DNA of 64,000 bases from Toxorhynchites rutilus septentrionalis (taxonomy: Eukaryota > Arthropoda > Insecta > Diptera > Culicidae), in NCBI RefSeq assembly GCF_029784135.1, contig NC_073746.1, forward strand, positions 50,986,393-51,050,392, written 5' to 3'. How positions within the stretch are numbered: the stretch's first letter is position 1; the number at the start of each line of letters is the position of its first letter. This document shows positions 55,250 to 64,000 of the stretch, piece after piece. The notes below the pieces were generated by a model. It worked only from the letters and a program-made list of their open reading frames with translations. It did no database searches and was not told the origin of the DNA. The translations under genes were made by a program, and so were the position numbers.

Positions 55250-57652
55250 TACTTCTGATACATTAGTTTTTGCAGTAAACCCCGATTATCCGCGGAATAA
55301 GGCATTAAAAGGCTGAAATAAGGTGCAAACACACAACAAAATATTTCAGCATGAAGCTATCCTAGTGGTAGTAGTCATATACACCATTGTTCAGATAAGT
55401 TATATAAGTAATAGTTATATTTCTTCGTTGATTATTGTCATTGCAAAATTAACATAGATGATTTGATGTTTCATCCAGATATAGAATCTTGACGAATAGA
55501 AAATAAAATAAGCAAACTTCATAAAATACAAGATTGTTAGATTGCAAGTGAAATGTAATTCAGGATCCGAACGGTAGTGATCACTTGCCAATCAAAATTT
55601 TTATCACCAATGGGTTGAATTCTTCTGAATCAATAAACGTGGCATACGATCTCACAAGACACATTGACTGGAAAAAATATGCGGATGCGATTACTCTAGC
55701 CATCAATTCCAGAGAGAGCTTACCTCCATTGTAGGAGTATAACTTCCTTTCTCGTTTGATTTATGATAGCGCAGTTCGCGCCCAGAAGAAACCCATCCCA
55801 GGTTCCACTATTCGTCGAAGGCCTCCCAATCCATAGTCAGTGTTCCAAACTTTATGTACAAAAATCGATTGCATTTTTCGGAATTGTGGAACCATTGAGA
55901 ATTTTCAAACGTATTTAGCGTTTGAAAATCAATTTGTACACTTGACCAAAGTGAAAAAACATGCTAATTTACGAAATTTCGTGGGAGGCCTGTCACGAGA
56001 AACGCCAATGGGAAAATTAGGGAAAGTGGCTCGAAACATGAGAAATCGCTCTTCAACGAATGAAAGCGAAGAATATTTACATCGATGGACTTTGAATTTT
56101 GCACGGAAGGTTTGTCCCGATTATGTTCCCGTGCAAAAATTGTTCGAGAGATATAACAAGATAGGTGCGATCTGGATTCCGAGCACTCGATGATAGAATT
56201 CTCTCTTACTCTCCTTTCATGTAACAATTCTGCTCCAGAATCGGATCGAATTAAGTTCAACTTGCCCAAAAACATCCCTGATGTTTTTGTTGAATTCATT
56301 TAATCAGATTCTGAAGCATAATATTGTTCCAGATGATTGGAGACAAGTACGCGTTATAGCTATTCAAAAACCCTGAAAACTCGCGTCCGACTTCAATTCG
56401 TACCGCCCAATAGCAATACTGTCTTGTATACGGAAATTGTTGGAGAAAATGATCTTGTTTCGCTTTGATCGATGGGTTGAAACGAATGGCCTTCTCTCAG
56501 GTACACAATATGGGTTCCGCAGGGGCAAGGGGACGAATGATTATCTTGCGTTGTTGTTTCAAATGGCTTACGCCGAGAAAAACAAATGGCTTCAGTATTT
56601 TTGGACATAAAGGGGGTCTTTGATTCTGTTTCAATAGAGGGTTTGTCAGACCAATTAACCCCTCGGGGTCTACCACCTCAATTGAATGACATGTTATATA
56701 ATTTGCTTTATGAGAAACACTTGAATTTTTCTCATAGAGATTCAGCAGTAAGTCGGTCGGTAAGTCTTACATGAGCTCCCTCAGGGCTCATGTTTAAGCC
56801 GCGTTTTGTACAACTTCTACGTAAGCAACATTGACAATTGCCTTACACAATATTGCCGTCTAAGACAACTTGCAGATGATGGAGTGGTGTCTGTCGTAAG
56901 ATCAAACGAATCCGACCTGCAAGAACCCTTACAAGATACTTTGAACAATTTTTCAACCTGGGCCATTGGGCTAGGAATCGAATTCTCCACGGAGAAAACA
57001 GAAATGGTGTTTTTTTTATAGGAAGCATAAACCAGCAAAACCAAAGCTTTAACTTTTGGGTAAACCGATCACTCATGCTATGTCATTCATGTATCTTGGG
57101 GTCTGGTTCGAATCCAAATGTACTTGAGGGGCACATATAAGGTATCTGAATAAAAAATGTCAACAGAGAATAAACTTTCTCCGAACAATTACCGGCACCT
57201 GGTTTGGGAGCCCATCCAGAAGATCTTATAATGTTGTATCGAACAACTATTCTCTTTGTCTCCGTATTGCGTTGGGATGTATGCCCTCCAAAAAATCCAT
57301 GGAACTCTAGATTATCGGGGATCGTTTCAACGATCTTCGATACATAGCATGAGCGTATCAATTGTTATAATATGATGGGTCCTCTACGAACGAGTTCGCA
57401 GGATTTGGAGTATTCAACGAATTTTTTAGCACCTTCCACCGTCTTCAGTACACATGCTCAGTGTATATTGCTGGCAGCGATTCACTGCGTGCTGGACAGC
57501 GCCGCCTCATTACCTGTTGAACACTATTACATTGTAACGGATAGTCTTAACTCTGTCGCAGCTATCCGTTCAGTGAGGCCGGAAAAGCACTCGCCGTACT
57601 TCCTTGAGAGAATACGAGAATTTTTAAGTGCCAGACACTGTTATGTCATTAC

Positions 57653-58470
57653 CAGGGCTCGGCATAGTCATATTCAACTGAGGATAGTCAGCTGACTATG
57701 GGGGAAATCCCCTCTGTATTCAGTTGGAAATGACTTTTGGCTTCTTAACGCAGTTTCTTCGCCAAAACGACTAAACAGTCAGTCAGGCGTTTAGTCCCTT
57801 TCCCCTCTACGGTTCGACTCTCTCATTTCATTCTACCTCGTCAAAATGTATTCATTGCATTTTGAAGTGCCTTGCCCCAAAACGTATTCGCTCCTCTCTC
57901 ATGTACCACGTATACATGTATCGATGTTTGAGTTCATCGTGGTTTGACATATACTACAGGTGAGCTAGATTGTTTTGTATCGTAGACGAAAATTACTCAC
58001 ACGTATAAAATAGCGTGCAATGTTGTGCCCAAGCAACACACTATTCACTAATACCAACGCGAGGACCTTTATAGCATACCTAATACCTGTCTAAGTTCGT
58101 TGGTTTGAGTTCACGGTGAGTAGACAATAAACCGTCCATTAATTGTGTGACGCTTTTTTGCATCAGAAATAAAATTTTCGTTTCACTTCATATGGACGTA
58201 ATAATAACATTGGGTACGCGGTCATGAAATTAGTGTCAGGAGAAATGCGAGTGTGCATTGAAATCCGTTGAATAAAGAGACAGATTTGTATTCATTAGTC
58301 GCGTCAGTCAGAATAAGTATTGACTAGAATAATTCATCAGTCATCCTCGCTCTCAACGCTAGTCAATTAACTTTCTGTTAACGGTGACTGCCGAAGTAGT
58401 TCTAGTCGAAGCGAAGTTACAGAGAGAATAGTCGGTCTTCATTTTTCACCTTCGAAGATTTCGGGCCCTG
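57653..58470. mobile_element. hAT-type MITE inserted in the RNase H region
   Basis: This 818-bp element has ends CAGGGCTCGG and the inverse CGGGCCCTG. The 8-bp target duplication GTCATTAC lies at 57645-57652 and 58471-58478 and fits nTnnnnAn. Joining the flanks restores the retrotransposon reading CYVIT / VITFVWVPSH. No coding sequence is present. A truncated relative lies at 44092-44716. Confidence 0.9.
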
Positions 58471-59110
58471 GTCATTACCTTTGTCTGGGTCCCTTCACAT
58501 TGCTTAATTCCATGACTCATTAGCAAAGGTGGGTGCGATTGAAGGCGACATTTATGAGCGTCAAATCGCCTTCAATGAATTTCATTCTTTAGTCCGTAAA
58601 AATACCATCGCTAACTGGCAACGCAAGTGGAATGAAGATGAATTGGGCCGGTGGCTGCACACAATTATCCCTAAGGTTAGCATCAAACCGTGGTTCAAAA
58701 GTATGGAATTGAGTCGAGACTTTATTCGCACCTTCTCCCGACTCATGTTCATATTCGTTAGATGCACTACTCTTCCGTTTCAATCTTGCCAGCAGCAATC
58801 TCTTCGTTTGTGGTCAAGGTTATCACGACATCAAGCACGTTGTTTGGTTTTGCGAGGTATATCTTGTCGCCAGGTCGTGTTTAGAAAACTCCCTTCGGGC
58901 CCGAGGAAGACAGCCCAATGTGCCGGTGAGATATGTGTTGGCTCGGTTAGACCTTGATCGCATGTTCCAAATAAATGATTTCCTCAAAGCTATCGATCTT
59001 CGTTTGTGATTGCCCCTATATCCTTATACCCTCCTTTTCTCCCTTTGTGAGCAATTGGTCCCCTTGCTATAAACAGTACAATATGTCGAAATGTAAATAC
59101 ACAATAGATA

Positions 59111-60032
59111 CACTGCGTTTCACAACTATTGAACCACTCATTTTCTATGAGTTTCCAGAGATAAGTAAGATGTCGGTTAAATTGGAGTATATAGTGTACA
59201 ATACAATAATTCCTTCATTTATAAGACTTGCAATTTCATCTTTATTTTTGTGTTTAGGCGCGAAATATAAAAAAAAATCCGTGTTTCATAACTATAGAAC
59301 CAGATGGAAAAACTCTCACTCCTTTACAAAATTAACGCTAATTTAACATGAATTACGATAAGTTTATAATTCGTAGGTCATAGGTTCATAGGTCATAGGT
59401 CAATAGGTTCTCAAACAGTTCAATTGAACCATTCGAGGTTGTTACGACCAAGCTGCGCCATGTTGTAGTGTGTATCTCGTTCTACGCAGAGGATACTACT
59501 CGTTGGGGCTCTTCAAATGACTCATACTGCTTGTAAGCTGAATCTACTATTCGTCCGATCACTACTCATATGTTCTTGACATTTGTTTTGGTAAACAAGC
59601 TGAGCCGTCCAGAATCTGAAGCCCTTATTCATTAAACCATGGCATGACCTTCCAGATTTTATGAATTGATGCCAAATCACCCAATTATCACATTGTTTTT
59701 GATGCAAAAACAGAAGTAAATGATTCTGAAGCTCTTCGTTGCACTTCTGACTGTTCATTCGTGTTAATGGCCTTTTTGAGGATATTTGGGGAGGCAAACC
59801 ATCAAACTGCCGCCTGTAATGTAACGAGTTGAGAAATTAAATGACTCGTTCCGTAAATCATTCCAGTATGAAGAAAAAAGTATGAAAAGTTCCTGACAGG
59901 GTTTTAATTTGGTAAACAAGCTGACCAGTCCAGAATCTGAAGCACCTACACTAATTACACTATATACTTCAATTCAACCGGCTTCTGGAAACTCATAAAA
60001 AATGAGTGGTTCTATAGCTGTGAAACGCAGTG
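59111..60032 (-). mobile_element. Tc1-like (DD34E) element in the 3' region of I-clade copy 2
   Basis: The element is 922 bp with inverted termini of about 50 bp that start CACTGCGTTTCACA(A/G)CTAT. TA duplications lie at 59109-59110 and 60033-60034. It is shorter than an intact Tc1 element (about 1.6 kb). An internal block (GGTAAACAAGCTGA...CCAGAATCTGAAG) is present twice, at 59590 and 59903, showing rearrangement. A truncated relative lies at 15799-16270. Confidence 0.88.
59400..59797 (-). pseudogene. Tc1-like transposase fragment
   Basis: MNSQKCNEELQNHLLLFLHQ is the conserved block ahead of the second catalytic site. The region where FQQDN is expected is scrambled (DNWVIWHQFIKSGR), and SCHGLMNKGFRFWTAQLVYQ follows. 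Further on, in other frames, the C-terminus NEIHTTTWRSLVVTTSNGSI is readable. Stops and frame changes throughout make it non-functional. The N-terminal DNA-binding part is absent. Confidence 0.75.
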
Positions 60033-60308
60033 TACCCGAATAGATTTAAGAACCGAGTGTGATTACCGACATTGTAACAATTTACTTATATCCCATCCTT
60101 TTTCTGAAAAAATATGTCACCCTTCTTAACTCGAGTTCACCACGAGTAATCGGTTTTCCACCTTACTAAGCATATAGTTAAGAAGATTGTTTATGTATAG
60201 ATTTAAAAACATATTTAAGAATACGGCTTCTTTAATCTTATGTAACTGAGCCTGTAAAAGTAAACGAATCGAAGAAAAAAACAACATTCGTAGAAGTGTT
60301 CAAAATCA

Positions 60309-60676
60309 TTGATCTCCTTTTCAAAAAATAGTAACCCAAAATCCAGATGTCTAATTAAAATATGATGTATGACAAAGTTATTGAAAAATCAACTATTTAG
60401 GAAAAATAATATTTCAAATACACTGTCAATAAATCTTACTCAAAAATTGAATTTAATATTAAAAACTTTTATATCTGGAAGCACCCCTCCTTCGACATTT
60501 TTTGTATAATTTTACTGGAAAGTCCGTCTGATTTAACAAAGTTTGACGTATAGTGGTGCCATGTCAGCCTCTCCAAAATTAAAATTAAATTTTTGAAAAT
60601 TTATGAAATTTCAATACTACACATAATTCCAATACACCGCGGATCATCCGCTCGTGGATAATCGAGGTTCTACTGT
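60309..60676. repeat. Dispersed repeat ending in a Tigger-type terminus
   Basis: 60309-60480 duplicates 52141-52310. At 60655-60676 GTGGATAATCGAGGTTCTAC followed by TG is the inverse of CAGTAGAACCTCGATTATCC, a Tigger/pogo terminus, with TA following. A possible partner, CAGTAAACCCCGATTATCCG at 55273, lacks a flanking TA. Confidence 0.5.
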
Positions 60677-63289
60677 AAATCAAATTTCACGAATACTAGA
60701 GACAAAGAATGCAAAGCAGTTATCAACAAAAAATAACATCATAATTTTTGTTTGGTTTGCTCCATAATTATAAACGAAGTACAAAACTGTTCGCAGATGG
60801 GCAAACTAAACAAAAAAGTTACCTTCACACCCATATGAACACCAATGCATATTCTGGCGAATCTTGCAAACGTTTAACTCACTTAAGTCCAACTTTCCAA
60901 TCTATCATGTAGTTTTCCGCACTCTTCTCCAACCTCGAACCCTCTCTTCCTCTCGTCAACCCCCAACCAAATATCGAATGGAACGAAAGTGAATAAAAAG
61001 TTTCCCCCCTACGCCACGGTGTCAATAACCTCAAAACATTTGCACTGCAAAGCCATAAAACAATTTTATGCTAAAACATCGCATAAATCTTCGCATTCGG
61101 GTGCACGTTCAACTCAACTCAATCCTTCTTTCGTTTTCTTTCCATTTTTTTCATTCTGTTGCGAGTTGAAAGGACGCCCGACGAAGACGCCCGGAATCCG
61201 ATAGATTTCGCAAACCGGAGTTGTTTGTCGAGAGCAACCGCATGCAACCGAACGCTGAAAAGTGGAACCGGACGGTGACGATGACGACGATGAGATCATC
61301 TATTTGTTGCACTGAACAAGGGCCAGGGAAGTGAACGGAAAATTGTAGTAAAAAAGTGTATACCTAGAGAGCCATCAACAACGAAGGGCAGAGAGCTGAA
61401 ATATTGTTGACAATGTACTTTACATAATTTTTACATTGATTCTTTGTTTTACTTGAGTTCTTTGGAAGGAATCCATTAGTTGAAACAGTTCAAACGTAGA
61501 TTTGGTGACAACCGCTCATCACTTGAATGTTTAATTGTTTGAAAGGGAAATTTCACTTTCCTATCAGTTGTTGACCGGATAAAAAGTTCTGGATGGAAAA
61601 ATCCTCTTTTCCAAATGATGAATCTTTCGGTGACTGTACGTAGAAAAAGTTTGAATTGTAGAAGTGCGAGAAACAGTCCCGATGAGATACTCAACCTCCC
61701 TAACGTTTATTTATGCATTCATTTATTTGAAAAGTTTCCTCCTTTCCCATAGTGAAGTCATCGTATTCTGAGACTTTGGATGATAGTATTGTACTTTAGG
61801 TGTGAAAAAAACGGATCCATCTATCAGGGAAATCAGTTCTTCAATCTTGAAACATTTGGTTTTCCCTCGCAAAGATAAGCATTCAAGTGTGATTTATAAC
61901 AATTTGTTTTAGAACAGATCTTTGCTCAAAAACACCAATCAACCAAAAGGACATACGGATTCGGCTCATCGTCGCCTAATTCAACCGAGCAATCGTTTCT
62001 CATTGTTGGAAACAGTAAAACCTCAGATCGTTATCGCGAAAGAAATGAAAATGTCTTGCATACTTTTATTACAATAGTTCCCCGAAACCACACCGGATTC
62101 CTCCTCGTGCAAGTCGGAAACGTGGTGGATTGTGAAAAATACGCCACTCTCGAAGAGAAAGTTGTGTCAGCAGCCAGCGGTAAGCTGTTCCAATGTTAGC
62201 TCATACAGGAAAACTCAAGCCTAGAGCAGGAGTGTATGTGTGGGTTTGTGTCACTTGGTGCACTTGTGTATGTATGGTGAAATTTATATTCAATTCACTC
62301 AATTTATTCAATAGCGCCAGAAAACTGGGGGAGGACGATTCCTCCTCGCAGAGTAGCGCTTCTTCTCGATAATGCCATAACGACTTCTGGTGGGTGCAAA
62401 GAGGACGAGCAGAAGGAGAGAGGGTGCGCGCTGCAATTGAATAGGGTGATGCGATAAAGTCGTTAGACTTTTACCTCAACTTTATCAACAACTTTATCTG
62501 GGAAAGCTGTAAGAATGTGGGTCCTTTCGTCGCCTTAGGGGCTCGGAGGAAGGCGACAGCAGCAGCAGCAGTGCATCTGTGAAACGTCTTCCGCTTAACT
62601 TTTAATATCGAGGATGTATGGATATATTTAGCAGGAGTAGGGTGAGGGTTCTCTCTACGCTATGAAGATCCCTTTGAGCGGTTGATGAATACGACGAATT
62701 TATGAATAATATTTATGTTGAGGATGTTTATACCAATTACTCGAATGAAAACATTCTCGTGCAATTCAGAGAACATTGTTCTTAAAAATGGCATTCAGAG
62801 AAAATGTGTCTGACAGTAATGTCGAATTACATTAGAATAAAAGGCGCTGGTGATAAAATGAATGGAGCGACAATTTATATTTTAATCATGATAAATTGCT
62901 ATAATAAAAATTTATACCGTACAGCAAAATTTGAATAGCACTACTACATGAATTGAATCACACATTAAAGTGCCCGTTTGATTTTGGTTCGGTTCGTTTT
63001 TGGACCAATTCCAAAAGCGAATGTTTATTCATTTTATTATTTTCAATAATTTAGTATTATGGGTACTCCAAAAATATATTTTAAAAACTATTTTAAGAAC
63101 GTGGACAAATTGGATTGGTCTTGTGAGGTTCTAGGGATAATATAAAAATGGGGAAAATGAAATTCATTATTTTTGTGTGAAATCTTAAAATTTATATAAT
63201 ATGCTTCGAGTTGTCAGATTTGGACCGTTTTGCACCGTTTTGTTGTAAAGTTTATTGTCATTCTAATGATAGTTTCATAATGTCTCTCT
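60677..63289. other. Non-coding stretch
   Basis: Unique sequence with no transposon recognised; five CAG repeats at 62557-62571. Open frames near 60989-61299 and 61476-61694 have no domains. Compared with the middle of the window, the low repeat density suggests intron or intergenic host DNA. Confidence 0.5.
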
Positions 63290-63640
63290 CATAGAAGTCA
63301 TGGTCCTTATTGGGGAAGAAAAACTTTGGTAATTGAGTTTTTACAAACTTCTCTTGATCCCAATTCTTATCATTCAGGAAGTTTTGCAATGCGAGAAAAA
63401 GGTGATAATCGTGATGGTGGATGTGTTAAAACTTCCTTTTCTGTTAGTCAATTCTGGCCATTTCTGGTCAATCACTAGCTTCAAATGGTCCAGCTGTTGA
63501 CAGTAGAGATCTGTATTTAGTGTTTTGCCATATGGAAGCAAATTATTCCTTTCTTGTGTTACCAAACACCCAGTAGAATCTTCCTGCCCGCTAGTCCTGG
63601 TTCGGCCACTGTTTGAGCTGTTTCACCACGCTTTGATCAC
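63290..63640 (-). pseudogene. Mariner transposase fragment
   Basis: On the minus strand LLPYGKTLNTDLYCQQLDHL, KLVIDQKWPELTNRKGSF and, after a frame change, FLNDKNWDQEKFVK-like residues and HDFYE match the C-terminal half of mariner transposases. The segment between RKG and the later block lacks about 40 residues, including the second catalytic Asp. No terminal repeats were found, so this is a truncated fossil, different in sequence from the mariner at 5568. Confidence 0.75.
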
Positions 63641-64000
63641 GATCAGGGATGGTAAAAAATCACATTCAACGATCAATGAATAAGTATATCCCTCTAGTCG
63701 GATGTTTTTAAATCACCCCCAGCAGGCGAGGCTCTTTTATTCTTCATATGTACACAGAGAGAATACTTGGAACGGTGAGCTACCAAGATCTCAAAAAAGC
63801 AATATGAGAGCGGAATCCCAACTGCTTGCACTCTCGAAGCATTACTTCTACTACTCAGGTTTTATCGTGAGTGCAAGCCACAAACGATTAATCCCATTCC
63901 ATAGAGCGGATGATGAGTTCTTGATCGGAAAGTGTAACAAGAGACGATCAACTGAAATCTTACTACACTCGTCGAGGGATTTTTAATTCTCTATTGCATT
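63641..64000. other. Non-coding end of window
   Basis: No recognised feature; one open frame at 63702-63986 has no domain. Confidence 0.5.

Larger units (their letters stand above)
55561..60285 (+). mobile_element. I-clade retrotransposon copy 2, 5'-truncated and decayed
   Basis: Similarity to the 22-27.6 kb element begins inside the endonuclease (GSDHLPI at about 55575) and runs through reverse transcriptase (IFDSVS-type patch at 56617, RQLADDGVVSV at 56868) and RNase H. The region after it includes RWLHTIIPKVS at 58651 and LARLDLDRMFQINDFLKA at about 58936. Many stops and frameshifts are present, and part of the thumb/connection segment is lost. The 3' region resumes after the Tc1 insertion: CACGAGTAATCGGTT at 60141 matches CGCGAGTAATCGGTT at 27478. 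It ends near an A run at 60285. Two DNA transposons interrupt it. Confidence 0.85.

Noticed and set aside
55273..60676. One 5.4-kb Tigger element bounded by CAGTAAACCCCGATTATCC and its inverse
   Set aside because: The left end lacks a flanking TA and the termini differ after about 15 bases; the two ends probably belong to different fragments.

Overview
The window looks like euchromatic-to-repeat-rich DNA of a culicine mosquito, most probably an Aedes. The reasons are the load of DD37E Tc1/mariner-superfamily elements, an I-clade retrotransposon with an RNase H domain, a tRNA-derived SINE, an abundant 140-bp minisatellite, and dipteran features such as a ZAD-domain gene and TCAGT initiators. 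The species is inference. Most of the 64 kb is transposon remains and unique non-coding DNA. Only two segments look like host protein-coding sequence.

Layout. 1-5.1 kb: a piggyBac-type MITE, two diverged direct repeats and a complete but dead DD37E element (A). 5.2-13 kb: an internally deleted mariner, then a pogo/Tigger-like repeat split by a second DD37E element (B). 13-16.3 kb: a broken gene-like unit with a 69-bp intron, a tandem repeat split by a Tigger-type MITE, and a Tc1 DD34E relic. 16.3-19.4 kb: unique non-coding DNA with one weak promoter candidate. 22-27.6 kb: a nearly full-length I-clade retrotransposon, inactivated by frameshifts and stops and followed by a five-unit minisatellite. 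30.2-31.2 kb: an intact single-exon gene for a small ZAD protein, with a TATA box and initiator at canonical spacing. 31.7-33.1 kb: a second pogo-like copy hosting a retroposon with a long target duplication. 33.3-44.9 kb: several pieces of one hAT family, including one in which a MITE and then a SINE are nested. 45-46.5 kb and 54-55.2 kb: two almost identical DD37E elements (C and D), the first sitting inside a mariner relic. 52.7-53.2 kb: a minus-strand terminal exon with three C2H2 fingers and a clear 3' splice site. 55.6-60.3 kb: a decayed second I-clade copy, hit by a hAT MITE and a Tc1 element. 63.3-63.6 kb: a mariner transposase fragment.

The parts do not form an operon or pathway. The link between them is insertion history: pairs of copies in the window supply empty-site comparisons and target-site duplications that order many insertions. 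I found no CRISPR array, rRNA, true tRNA gene or virus-like gene set, and no new multi-gene system. The most worthwhile host leads are the finger-less ZAD protein and the C2H2 exon.
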